A DNA stretch of 22,381 nt. Origin: an uncultured Clostridiaceae bacterium. Its GTDB lineage: Bacteria > Bacillota > Clostridia > Lachnospirales > Lachnospiraceae. The notes under the pieces were generated by a model. That model was not told the origin of the DNA. It made no database searches and was given only the letters and a program-made list of their open reading frames with translations. Below are positions 15,718 through 22,381 of the stretch, piece after piece. Positions within the stretch are counted from its first letter, which is position 1. Each line of letters begins with the position of its first letter. Both the position numbers and the translations under genes were made by a program. The DNA is taken from positions 1 to 22,381 of the forward strand of contig CAUCBQ010000012.1 of the NCBI GenBank assembly GCA_958441075.1. Direction: 5' to 3'.

Positions 15718-16221
15718 TTATCGCTGCCTCTCCACCACCCCGCATCCAATCACTACTCCCGGATTCCCGGACGGCTGGCTGGTAAAGTCATCCAAACCAC
15801 TGTGGAGAACGACGGACCGTCCTATGATTTCCTTTACAGTAAACCGCTTGTCATAAAAAGAGAGCCATCCATACCCCTCATTACCCATAACTGGCAGAAG
15901 GTCGCCGGAATGCCAGGGATGTGAGGTACCGAAAGGATTATAATGGCCTCCCGTGCGGGTGAAACCGGCGGAGCAGTCTCCATTTTCATGGATATGCAGA
16001 GCGTAGAAGTCAGTGGAGCCGGAAACTCCCTTATTGGGGAGGTTGAAAAATTCCCCTTCGATCAAAACACCGCCATAAGGAGTGTCATAAAAACGCACCA
16101 TGCCGCTTAATTCTGGGGCATAGGGAGTGTTTCCGCGAACCCAGGCCAGAGCCGCAGGCGTCTGAAACTGCAGAATACGGGCGAAACGGTCGCCGGGGGC
16201 AGAAGCTGCATTCTGGTTCAT
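15718..16221 (-). CDS. Cu/Zn superoxide dismutase family protein lacking the active-site arginine
   Basis: This 167-residue protein has the Cu/Zn-SOD fold markers. Metal-ligand candidates are H76 and H78 (HIHENGDC), the bridging H93 (GGHYNP), H101, H104 and D107 (HPWHSGD), and H140 (VVLH). The disulfide cysteines C83 and C160 are also present. The zinc loop is shorter than usual by about six residues. In the C-terminal loop GNPGVVIGCG, V157 stands where classical enzymes have the arginine that guides superoxide (G-S-R-L-A-C-G). No signal peptide is visible, so the protein is probably cytoplasmic, unlike most bacterial SodC. It follows the lysR gene by 22 bases with AGGAG six bases before the ATG, implying co-transcription. 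Superoxide dismutation is possible but not assured; copper or zinc binding is an alternative. Confidence 0.85.
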   Translation of the reverse strand: MNQNAASAPGDRFARILQFQTPAALAWVRGNTPYAPELSGMVRFYDTPYGGVLIEGEFFNLPNKGVSGSTDFYALHIHENGDCSAGFTRTGGHYNPFGTSHPWHSGDLLPVMGNEGYGWLSFYDKRFTVKEIIGRSVVLHSGLDDFTSQPSGNPGVVIGCGVVERQR

Positions 16222-16243
16222 AAAGATCTCCTGAAAGAGCCAT

Positions 16244-17167
16244 TTACAACAGCATATGAGCAGAACCTGCCGTTTGTGACGGAGAGAGGGCGGAAAAATA
16301 TTCGATTACAGTCTGCATAGCGGGAGATACCCACTTGTCCCTGTGATAGAGAAGCTGTCTCCAGAGCTCCGGCTTAAATTCCGGTACAGAAAGCCGCACC
16401 AGCCGCCCTTTCCTCAGAGCTGCTTCTGTTACATAGTCAGGCAGGAAGGATACTCCGGCGCCCTGAGCTACAAGAGTGCATAAAAGATCCGCGCTGCCAA
16501 ATTCCAGAACCGGACGAACCTCCAGAGAGAACCGGGCCAGATGTTCATCCAGAAGACGGCGGTAGCTCATGCCCTTTTCTGTCAGGAGGAATGGAAATGC
16601 AATCAGCTCCCGTACCGGCACAGTGAGGGAAGAAAAAGGAAGAAAGCCCGGAGCTGCTACAAAATGAGCCTGGATTCGTTCCTCTGCTCCAATGATATAA
16701 TCACTGTTGTAAATATGATGATCCAGAGTGTATACAAGGTCGGTTTCATTCTGGTTCAGCATCCGAAACAGCTCCTCTGTGCTGGCAGTGGTCATTTTCA
16801 GAGTGATGCCCGGATAAGCGGTCCGAAAATTTTCATAATGCTCTCTGAGAATCCAGCAGGCCAGAGAATCTGCCAGAGCTATGCGCACATGTCCGTTTAC
16901 AGATGGCTGAGGCTTTAATTCCTTCTGCATAGCCACAGTGAGCTGTTCCAGACGATGGGCGTAATTAAGAACCTTTCGGCCCGCATCCGTCAGGGCAACG
17001 GTATGATTGATCCGTTCCAGGAGGCGGACGTCAAGGATTTCCTCCAGCTGCCGGATCTGAAAGGATACTGTGGACTGGGAATACCCCAGTTTTTTCGCCG
17101 CTTTTGTAAAGCTGCACAGCTCCGCCACCTGAATAAAGGTTTCCATGTTTTTTATGTCGATGTTCAT
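16244..17167 (-). CDS. LysR family transcriptional regulator
   Basis: This 307-residue regulator has an N-terminal winged helix-turn-helix (residues about 5-64: METFIQVAELCSFTKAAKKL, then YSQSTVSFQIRQLEE) and a two-lobed effector-binding domain (about 92-295). AAAGGAG lies six bases before the ATG. It is divergent from the AGCS symporter gene across 142 bases containing two dyads, the usual layout for a LysR protein controlling both itself and its neighbour. The SOD-family gene is just downstream and probably on the same transcript. The effector is unknown; an amino acid would fit the symporter. Confidence 0.94.
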   Translation of the reverse strand: MNIDIKNMETFIQVAELCSFTKAAKKLGYSQSTVSFQIRQLEEILDVRLLERINHTVALTDAGRKVLNYAHRLEQLTVAMQKELKPQPSVNGHVRIALADSLACWILREHYENFRTAYPGITLKMTTASTEELFRMLNQNETDLVYTLDHHIYNSDYIIGAEERIQAHFVAAPGFLPFSSLTVPVRELIAFPFLLTEKGMSYRRLLDEHLARFSLEVRPVLEFGSADLLCTLVAQGAGVSFLPDYVTEAALRKGRLVRLSVPEFKPELWRQLLYHRDKWVSPAMQTVIEYFSALSPSQTAGSAHMLL

Positions 17168-17206
17168 TTTAATCTCCTTTTACACTTTATACTGCTAATA
17201 ATCGAA

Positions 17207-17236
17207 ATTATAGATTGTTGTAATTAAAACTATCAA
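17207..17236 (-). promoter_or_regulatory. Promoter of the lysR-sod unit
   Basis: On the minus strand TTGATA (17236-17231) and TATAAT (17212-17207) are 18 bases apart. The -10 is perfect and the -35 matches at 5 of 6 positions. It overlaps both dyads, which suggests autoregulation. Confidence 0.65.
17210..17233. promoter_or_regulatory. Candidate LysR binding dyad, lysR-proximal
   Basis: ATAGATT and AAACTAT are imperfect inverted arms (6 of 7) about 10 bases apart, lying across the lysR promoter. Together with the dyad at 17230-17251 it could form the recognition/activation site pair typical of LysR regulators. This is inferred from layout only. Confidence 0.4.
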
Positions 17237-17251
17237 TTTTACAAATGATAG
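17230..17251. promoter_or_regulatory. Candidate LysR binding dyad, symporter-proximal
   Basis: CTATCA (17230-17235) and TGATAG (17246-17251) form a perfect 6-base inverted repeat with a 10-base AT-rich spacer, matching the ATC-N12-GAT/T-N11-A style of LysR boxes. It covers the -35 box of the symporter promoter. Confidence 0.55.
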
Positions 17252-17266
17252 AAACTATTATATACT
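17238..17266 (+). promoter_or_regulatory. Promoter of the AGCS symporter gene
   Basis: TTTACA (17238-17243) and TATACT (17261-17266) are 17 bases apart, each 5/6 to consensus. The -35 lies inside the symporter-proximal dyad. Confidence 0.7.
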
Positions 17267-17309
17267 GAAACACAGAAAAAATCTATGGAAGGTATATAAG
17301 GAGTGGCAT

Positions 17310-18704
17310 ATGGTTACGTTAATTGAAACAGTGTATCGGTTTCTGTGGGGGGATCTGATTACCCTGCCTCTTCCCGGAGGCGCAGGCATCAGCTTTTCTC
17401 TTCTGGTTCTGCTTTTGATTCCTACGGGTATTTATTTTACCCTGCGGACCCGTTTCCTTTCCCTGCGTTTATTTAAGGATATGGTTCGGGTGACTCTTGA
17501 GAGGAAAGACGGTGAAAATACAGCTCTTTCCGCCTGTCAGACGCTGGTAGTTTCCACAGCGACCCGCGTGGGAATGGGAAATCTGGTTGGCGTTGTAGCT
17601 GCGATTTCCGCAGGCGGAGCCGGAGCCGTGTTCTGGATGTGGATCACAGCACTTTTAGGTTCTACAACAGCCTTTATCGAGGCTACGCTGGCTCAGATGT
17701 ATAAGGAAGAGGACCCTCTTTATGGAGGCTATCGTGGTGGCCCCGCCTATTATATGCACAAATTTTTCCAAAAAAAGGGAAAGAAAACCCGCTGGTTCCC
17801 ACTTTCCGTGCTTTTTGCCCTTTCCGGCCTAATCTGCTGGTGCGGTATCAGCCAGGTAATCAGCAACTCTGTTGCGTCCTCTCTTGAAAACGCCTTCAGC
17901 ATCCCGCCTCTTTACAGCACCATTGTGCTGGTGGTTCTGGGTGCGGTGATCGTTTTGCGGAAGAATGCGACTGTAAAAGCCCTGGATGCAATTGTACCTG
18001 TGATGGCCGGGCTGTATCTGTTAATTACCGCAGGGGTTATCCTTTTAAATATCGGTCATATTCCGGCAGTGCTTGGGCGTATCTTTTCGGAAGCCTTTGG
18101 GCTTCGGCAGGCAGTTGCCGGAGGGATCGGCGCTGTGCTTATGAACGGCGTAAAGCGGGGACTGTTCTCCAATGAGGCCGGTTCCGGTTCCGCTCCCTGT
18201 GCCGCGGCAACCGCAAAGACCGATCATCCGGCTAAGGTAGGACTGGTTCAGGCTCTGGGCGTATTTATCGACACCATCGTAATCTGCAGCTGCACCGCTT
18301 TTTTAATGCTTCTGGCTCCGGAAGAGGTGACAGGATCTCTGGCAGGAATGGATCTGCTGCAGGCTGCCATGGGCTATCATCTGGGCAAGTTCGGCGTAAT
18401 ATTTATTGCTGTGATTCTGTGGCTGTTCAGTTTTTCCACCTTTCTGGGCATTCTGTACTATGCCCGCAGTAATGTTTCCTATCTGTTTGGAGATAACTGG
18501 GCCGCCCAGACAGCGTACAAGGTTCTGGCCCTGATTATGCTTTTTATAGGCGGATTGGCTGCCTACACCGTAGTGTGGGATTTGGGCGACGTAGGCGTAG
18601 GTCTGATGACCATTTTCAATCTGATTGCCCTGTACCCTATGGCGGGAGAAGCACTGGCTTCTCTGAAGGATTACGAGGAGAAAAAGGAAAAGGGAATATT
18701 TTAG
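17310..18704 (+). CDS. Sodium:alanine/glycine symporter (AGCS family)
   Basis: This 464-residue membrane protein has about 11 hydrophobic segments and imports small neutral amino acids (alanine or glycine) with Na+. Family hallmarks are the region near residues 90-110, GMGNLVGVVAAI with AGGAGAVFWMW; YGGYRGGPAYYM (about 147-158); and RGLFSNEAGSGSAP (about 283-296) followed by AAATAKTDHPAKVGL. The length is normal. AAGGAG sits six bases before the ATG. It is transcribed alone between a LysR-overlapped promoter and a strong terminator. The exact substrate is not shown by sequence. Confidence 0.94.
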   Translation: MVTLIETVYRFLWGDLITLPLPGGAGISFSLLVLLLIPTGIYFTLRTRFLSLRLFKDMVRVTLERKDGENTALSACQTLVVSTATRVGMGNLVGVVAAISAGGAGAVFWMWITALLGSTTAFIEATLAQMYKEEDPLYGGYRGGPAYYMHKFFQKKGKKTRWFPLSVLFALSGLICWCGISQVISNSVASSLENAFSIPPLYSTIVLVVLGAVIVLRKNATVKALDAIVPVMAGLYLLITAGVILLNIGHIPAVLGRIFSEAFGLRQAVAGGIGAVLMNGVKRGLFSNEAGSGSAPCAAATAKTDHPAKVGLVQALGVFIDTIVICSCTAFLMLLAPEEVTGSLAGMDLLQAAMGYHLGKFGVIFIAVILWLFSFSTFLGILYYARSNVSYLFGDNWAAQTAYKVLALIMLFIGGLAAYTVVWDLGDVGVGLMTIFNLIALYPMAGEALASLKDYEEKKEKGIF

Positions 18705-18710
18705 AGGATC

Positions 18711-18746
18711 AATCTCCCGGGACTTTTGGTTCCGGGAGATTTTTGT
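18711..18746 (+). terminator. Rho-independent terminator after the symporter gene
   Basis: AATCTCCCGG (18711-18720) pairs with CCGGGAGATT (18732-18741), extended inward by GAC/GTT around a TTTTG loop, and followed by a T-run. It is 6 bases after the stop codon. Confidence 0.93.
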
Positions 18747-18808
18747 TATGTATTTTTAAAGCAGATGTGATAAAATGGTTATATTATGGCAGATTGGAGA
18801 CATACCGT

Positions 18809-19327
18809 ATGAATCTTATAGCAGCAGCAGATGAAAACTGGTCCATAGGAAGAGAGGGGGGACTTTTGGCCCATCTTCCGGGAGATATGAAATTTTTCAG
18901 GGAAACTACCAGAGAAAAGGTAGTAGTTATGGGGCGGAAAACTCTGGAAAGCTTTCCAGGGAAAAAGCCTTTGAAAAACAGGATTAATATTGTGCTCACC
19001 CGCAATCCGGATTACGCTCCGGAGGGCGTGACTGTCTGCGGCAGTATGGAAGAGGCGCTGGAGCTTTTGAAGCAGTACCGCAGCGAGGATATTTTTATCA
19101 TTGGAGGAGGAGCCATTTACAGGGCCTTCCTTCCTTATTGCAAAAAGGCGTATATTACTCACATTTTTCACACTTTCCCGGCAGATACCACACTGCCTGA
19201 TCTGGACAGGGAGCTGGGCTGGAAACAGACGCAGGTTCTCGGAGAGGGAGAGGATAATGGCATCCGGTATGAATTCCGCCTGTATGAACAGCAGGAGAAC
19301 GCCGGCAGAAGGGGGGAAGGCCTGTGA
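18809..19327 (+). CDS. Dihydrofolate reductase (first of a tandem pair)
   Basis: It reduces dihydrofolate to tetrahydrofolate with NADPH. The 172-residue protein has the N-terminal ENWSIGREGGL loop, LPGDMKFFRETT (the aspartate at the E. coli Asp27 position and Phe at the Phe31 position), the cofactor segment VVVMGRKTLESFP, PLKNR (folate-carboxylate arginine), IIGGGAIYRAFLPYC and the YITHI strand. All expected active-site residues are present. The ATG at 18809 has GGAGA about 9 bases upstream. A longer in-frame opening from 18575 would run through the symporter terminator and is rejected. A weak promoter may lie in 18743-18771 (TTGTTA and TGTGAT). It overlaps the second DHFR gene by 4 bases (GTGA). 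No thyA is nearby. Confidence 0.93.
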   Translation: MNLIAAADENWSIGREGGLLAHLPGDMKFFRETTREKVVVMGRKTLESFPGKKPLKNRINIVLTRNPDYAPEGVTVCGSMEEALELLKQYRSEDIFIIGGGAIYRAFLPYCKKAYITHIFHTFPADTTLPDLDRELGWKQTQVLGEGEDNGIRYEFRLYEQQENAGRRGEGL

Positions 19328-19818
19328 ATCTGATCGTATCGGCGGACCGGAACTGGTCCATTGGGAAAAATGGACGTCCACTGGTGAATATTCCCGCAGA
19401 GCGTCAGGTTTTACTGAAGGAGACCGCGGGGAAAATCGTGGTTATGGGACGGAAGACGCTGGAGACCCTTCCCGGCGGACAGCCTTTGGGCGGACGGGTT
19501 AATGTGATCCTTTCCTCCGACCCTTCTTTTAAGGCCAGGGGCGCGGTGGTCTGCCGCAGTCTGGAGGAGGCGCTGGAGTATCTGAGGGAGTTTGCTTCGG
19601 AGGATATCTATATTTTGGGAGGAGAAAGTATTTACCGGCAGTTTCTTCCCTACTGCAGTACCATTCACCTGACCAGCATCGATTATGTCTATGATGCGGA
19701 TCTGCGTTTCCCTCTGGATCTGAACCGGGCTTCGGACTGGGAACTGGCAGAAGAGGGAGAGGAACAGACATATTTTGACCTCTGTTATACCTTTTGCCGG
19801 TATGAGAGACGCAAATAG
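19324..19818 (+). CDS. Divergent dihydrofolate reductase paralogue (second of a tandem pair)
   Basis: This 164-residue DHFR-fold protein is clearly paralogous to the gene before it (shared MNLI, NWSIG, VVMGRKTLE, IYRQFLPYC). It keeps the cofactor motifs, the folate arginine (PLGGR) and the HLTSID threonine. The substrate loop has changed: IPAERQVLLKET puts Glu at the Asp27 position and Leu at the Phe31 position. Glu at this place is normal in vertebrate DHFR, so activity is possible. The start is GTG, inside GTGA with the stop of the first gene, so translation is probably coupled. It may be a second reductase with different antifolate sensitivity, a pteridine reductase, or a partner subunit. 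Confidence 0.85.
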   Translation: MNLIVSADRNWSIGKNGRPLVNIPAERQVLLKETAGKIVVMGRKTLETLPGGQPLGGRVNVILSSDPSFKARGAVVCRSLEEALEYLREFASEDIYILGGESIYRQFLPYCSTIHLTSIDYVYDADLRFPLDLNRASDWELAEEGEEQTYFDLCYTFCRYERRK

Positions 19819-19880
19819 GGCAAAAAAATTGTATAAAACACAAAAGATCAAAAAGATTTTTAGATATTCTTTAAAAACAG

Positions 19881-19909
19881 TTGTAACATCCGGCAGAAAA
19901 TGATAATAT
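19881..19909 (+). promoter_or_regulatory. Candidate promoter of the epimerase-like gene
   Basis: TTGTAA (19881-19886) and an extended -10 TGATAATAT (TAATAT at 19904-19909) are 17 bases apart. This is the only promoter-like pair in the AT-rich 160-base gap 19819-19978, which otherwise shows no gene and no clear terminator for the DHFR pair. Confidence 0.45.
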
Positions 19910-19978
19910 GAAGTCTGTGCAGAAATACATTTTCACAACGGATTCAATGATGCAGATATCAGAAAAGGGGGATACCTT

Positions 19979-20890
19979 ATGAAGTGCGATGGAACTGTAT
20001 TTACACTTGAAAATGAAGAGCTTTTGATCACGGTAAACCGTCATGGAGCAGAGCTTGCGGGGATTTATGACAAAAAGGCCAAACGGGAGCTGCTCTGGGG
20101 GGCAGATCCTGCCATATGGAACCGCCATGCGCCCATTCTTTTCCCATTTATAGGAAAAAGCTTTGAGGGAAAATATATGCATGAGGGAACAGAGCATGAT
20201 ATTACGCCTCACGGCTTTGCCAGAGATATGGAATTTGAGCCGCTGCTCTGCGATATGGACGAATGCTGGCACCGGTTAAAGGATACGCCGGAAACATATA
20301 AGGTTTATCCCTTCCATTTTGAACTGGAGGTAGGACACCGGCTTACAGGGCGCACCATTGAAGTGATGTGGAGGGTCAGAAATACCGACTCCGGCGAGCT
20401 GCTGTTTATGATCGGAGGACATCCTGCATTTCAGGTTCCGGAAGGAAAGAGCATCTACGATTATACACTGGTATTTAATAAAGAAGGAACAAACAGTGGG
20501 AAGCATCAGGAGGCCCTTCACTATCTGGCACCCGGAGAAACAGGGTATCAGATGGATGAAAAGACAGGCGTACTGAAGCTGGAAAAGGGACAGGTTCCTG
20601 TAACAGAGGGATTTTTTAATCAGGTTCTTACCTATATGTTTGATGAAGGCCAGGTTTCCAGTGTGGGACTTCTGGTGGATCAAAAGCCCTATGTTACCAT
20701 AACCTGCGACGGTTTTCCGTACCTTGGGGTATGGACCGTAGAAGCCACCCATCCCTTTGTGTGCCTGGAGCCCTGGTGCGGCCTGTGCGCTCCTGACGGA
20801 TATAAGGGAGAATTAAAAGAGCGTCCGGGCATTCAGAAGCTGGGAGCCTGGGAAACATGGGAAAAGAGCTACAGCATCCGGATTGAATAG
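19979..20890 (+). CDS. Aldose 1-epimerase family protein (LacX-like)
   Basis: Mutarotase-fold enzymes interconvert the anomers of free sugars or act on related sugar derivatives. The 303-residue protein has the family histidines H78 (TPHGFARDMEF) and H148 (GGHPAFQVP) and the probable catalytic base E264 in CLEPWCGLCAPDG. It resembles the LacX-like subgroup rather than GalM. There is no signal peptide, so it is cytoplasmic. A purine-rich site (AAAAGGGGG) lies about 7 bases before the ATG. It appears monocistronic and has no sugar-pathway neighbour here, so the physiological sugar is unknown. Confidence 0.88.
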   Translation: MKCDGTVFTLENEELLITVNRHGAELAGIYDKKAKRELLWGADPAIWNRHAPILFPFIGKSFEGKYMHEGTEHDITPHGFARDMEFEPLLCDMDECWHRLKDTPETYKVYPFHFELEVGHRLTGRTIEVMWRVRNTDSGELLFMIGGHPAFQVPEGKSIYDYTLVFNKEGTNSGKHQEALHYLAPGETGYQMDEKTGVLKLEKGQVPVTEGFFNQVLTYMFDEGQVSSVGLLVDQKPYVTITCDGFPYLGVWTVEATHPFVCLEPWCGLCAPDGYKGELKERPGIQKLGAWETWEKSYSIRIE

Positions 20891-20979
20891 GATTCGGAGG
20901 CCTGCTTTTATAAAATACATATGCCATTCAGAACCGATCTGAGGTTTTGGGGTCATGAGTGAAAATGAGGAGGAAAATC

Positions 20980-21870
20980 ATGTACAAGATCGTTAAGGCA
21001 GAGTGCCTGGCGGACAAAATCTACCTGATGGACGTAGAGGCGCCCAGAGTAGCCAGAGCCTGCCAGCCGGGAGAATTTGTTATCGTAAAGATCGACGAGG
21101 TGGGAGAGCGTATTCCTCTGACCATCTGCGATTTTGACAGAGAAAAGGGTCTGGTGACAATCGTATTCCAGACTGTAGGTGCATCTACTCAGCGTATGGC
21201 AGAGTTAAAGGCCGGGGATTACTTCCAGGATTTCGTAGGTCCTTTAGGCCAGCCTTCTGAGTTTGTGAAGGAAGATGTAGAAGAAGTAAAGAAGAGAAAA
21301 TACCTCTTTGTAGCAGGCGGCGTAGGCTCCGCACCTGTATATCCGCAGGTAAAATGGATGCATGAGCACGGCATTGAGGCCGATGTAATCGAGGGCTCCA
21401 AGACAAAGGATCTGCTGATTCTGGAGGATGAGTTAAAGGCAGTGGCCGGAAACCTCTATGTAACCACAGACGACGGCTCCTATGAGCGTAAGGGTATGGT
21501 AACAGATGTGATTAAGGATCTGGTAGAAAATCAGGGAAAGAAATATGACGTCTGCGTAGCCATCGGTCCCATGATCATGATGAAATTCGTATGCAAGCTT
21601 ACAAAGGAGCTGGGCATTCCGACCATCGTCAGCCTGAACCCGATCATGGTAGACGGAACCGGTATGTGCGGAGCCTGCCGTGTAACCGTAGGCGGAGAGG
21701 TGAAATTTGCCTGTGTAGACGGACCGGAGTTTGACGGCCATCTGGTAGATTTCGATCAGGCCATGAAGCGCCAGCAGATGTACAAGACAGAAGAAGGAAG
21801 AGCAATCCTTAAGGCTCAGGAAGGCGCCACCCATCACGGCGGCTGCGGAAACTGCGGAGGTGAAGAATAA
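20980..21870 (+). CDS. nfnA: Ferredoxin-NADP+ reductase small subunit (NfnA / sulfide dehydrogenase SudB type)
   Basis: This 296-residue subunit binds FAD, NAD(H) and one [2Fe-2S] cluster in Nfn-type enzymes, which couple NADH and reduced ferredoxin to NADPH formation by flavin-based electron bifurcation. Visible features are the FAD segment ERIPLTICDFD, the pyridine-nucleotide turn GGVGSAPVYP, and the cluster region MVDGTGMCGACRVTV with a third cysteine in KFACVDGPEFDGH, giving the Asp/Cys/Cys/Cys pattern of NfnA. The tail HHGGCGNCGG adds a CxxC. An in-frame GTG seven codons upstream is rejected because GAGGAGG lies six bases before the ATG at 20980. It overlaps the next gene by one base (TAATG). 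Confidence 0.9.
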   Translation: MYKIVKAECLADKIYLMDVEAPRVARACQPGEFVIVKIDEVGERIPLTICDFDREKGLVTIVFQTVGASTQRMAELKAGDYFQDFVGPLGQPSEFVKEDVEEVKKRKYLFVAGGVGSAPVYPQVKWMHEHGIEADVIEGSKTKDLLILEDELKAVAGNLYVTTDDGSYERKGMVTDVIKDLVENQGKKYDVCVAIGPMIMMKFVCKLTKELGIPTIVSLNPIMVDGTGMCGACRVTVGGEVKFACVDGPEFDGHLVDFDQAMKRQQMYKTEEGRAILKAQEGATHHGGCGNCGGEE

Positions 21871-22381
21871 TGGATGTATTAAAGAGAGTACCCATCAGAG
21901 AGCAGGAGCCAAAGGTCAGAGCCACAAACTTTGAAGAGGTCTGCCTTGGCTATTCACAGGAGGAAGCACAGGAGGAGGCAGCCCGCTGCTTAAACTGCAA
22001 GAATGCACAGTGTGTAAAGGGATGTCCTGTATCCATCAATATTCCTAAATTTGTTTCAGAGGTAAAAGAGGGTAAATTTGCCGATGCGGCAGCTACCATC
22101 GCCCAGTCCAGCGCCCTTCCAGCTGTCTGCGGACGTGTGTGCCCGCAGGAGAGCCAGTGCGAGGGAAAATGTATCCGCGGTATCAAGGGCGAGCCTGTTT
22201 CCATCGGAAAGCTGGAGCGTTTTGTGGCTGACTGGTCCAGAGAAAACGGCGTTGTTCCCGCAAAACCTGAAACAACCAACGGCATCAAGGTGGCTGTGAT
22301 CGGTTCCGGTCCTTCCGGCCTGACCTGTGCAGGTGATCTGGCAAAGATGGGCTACGAGGTAACGATTTTCGAGGCCCTTCA
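21870..22381 (+). CDS. nfnB: Nfn large subunit / glutamate synthase (NADPH) small-chain family, 3' end outside window
   Basis: The first 170 residues are present. Eight cysteines in two clusters (C40, C43, C48, C52 and C87, C91, C97, C101) form the ligands of the two [4Fe-4S] clusters of the N-terminal domain shared by GltD, NfnB and dihydropyrimidine dehydrogenase. An FAD-binding turn, GSGPSG (145-150), follows. The ATG overlaps the stop of nfnA. The pairing with an NfnA-type subunit, and the absence of a large glutamate synthase chain in view, favour NfnB over a true glutamate synthase chain. The rest of the gene lies beyond base 22381. Confidence 0.88.
   Translation, partial: MDVLKRVPIREQEPKVRATNFEEVCLGYSQEEAQEEAARCLNCKNAQCVKGCPVSINIPKFVSEVKEGKFADAAATIAQSSALPAVCGRVCPQESQCEGKCIRGIKGEPVSIGKLERFVADWSRENGVVPAKPETTNGIKVAVIGSGPSGLTCAGDLAKMGYEVTIFEAL

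Noticed and set aside
18575..18808. Extended start for the first DHFR
   Set aside because: It would overlap the symporter gene and run through its terminator; the DHFR domain begins at the ATG at 18809.
20883..20914. Possible nfn promoter (TTGAAT and TATAAA)
   Set aside because: The spacing is about 20 bases, or 18 only with a weaker -10; too poor to list as a feature, although the operon must have a promoter nearby.
20930..20950. Short inverted repeat AGAACC/GGTTTT after the epimerase gene as a terminator
   Set aside because: Only six pairs, one G-U, and no T-run after it.
1..22381. Mobile elements, prophage, CRISPR or tRNA/rRNA genes
   Set aside because: No transposase, integrase, terminal repeats, regularly spaced repeats or tRNA-like cloverleaf was noticed on reading; an automated search would be needed to exclude short remnants.

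Overview
The window looks like chromosomal DNA from a strictly anaerobic, moderate-GC Firmicute of the class Clostridia, most likely a Lachnospiraceae (clostridial cluster XIVa) relative. The reasons are the gene order ruvB-zapA-U32-SEDS-PBP, AGGAGG-type ribosome binding sites, sigmaA-like promoters, an Nfn-type flavoprotein pair, and the protein family variants seen. The genus is not determined. No rRNA, tRNA, CRISPR array, transposase or phage gene was seen. No stretch longer than about 160 bases lacks a gene or recognisable control element.

Layout. (1) 1-6887, plus strand: a tightly packed housekeeping block with the 3' part of ruvB, a long zapA, a U32-family Fe-S protein, a SEDS glycosyltransferase (FtsW/RodA/SpoVE) and a class B penicillin-binding protein. 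It links DNA repair, Z-ring assembly, probable RNA modification and peptidoglycan synthesis. (2) 6917-10573, plus: an extended -10 promoter and a three-gene molybdenum hydroxylase operon (FAD, [2Fe-2S] and Mo subunits) whose start and stop codons overlap. (3) 10574-14692, minus: a MarR regulator followed by two half-transporters forming a heterodimeric ABC exporter. The exporter operon meets the hydroxylase operon stop codon to stop codon. (4) 14719-15102: a divergent control region with two MarR-type dyads, then a frameshifted glutaredoxin-related gene. (5) 15109-15706: a Nudix hydrolase with its own promoter and a strong terminator. (6) 15718-17167, minus: a LysR regulator followed by a Cu/Zn-SOD-family protein. 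(7) 17207-18746: a divergent promoter region with inverted repeats and a Na+/amino-acid (AGCS) symporter ending in a strong terminator. (8) 18809-19818: two overlapping, divergent dihydrofolate reductase paralogues. (9) 19979-20890: an aldose 1-epimerase-like protein. (10) 20980 to the end: the small subunit and the beginning of the large subunit of an Nfn-like ferredoxin/NADP oxidoreductase.

How the parts work together. Blocks 1 and 2 are clear operons. Block 3 looks like a self-regulated drug or metabolite exporter: the MarR promoter (TTGACA-17-TATACT) has a perfect dyad filling its spacer. Block 7 has the usual layout of a LysR regulator controlling a divergent target, here the symporter. 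I found no single unmistakable new defence or metabolic system. The most unusual signals are the translationally coupled DHFR pair with an altered second active site, the SOD-family protein that keeps its metal ligands but lacks the active-site arginine and is co-oriented with a LysR gene, the MarR operator/promoter geometry beside a broken glutaredoxin-like gene, and a perfect hairpin inside the ABC coding end that may terminate the opposing operon.
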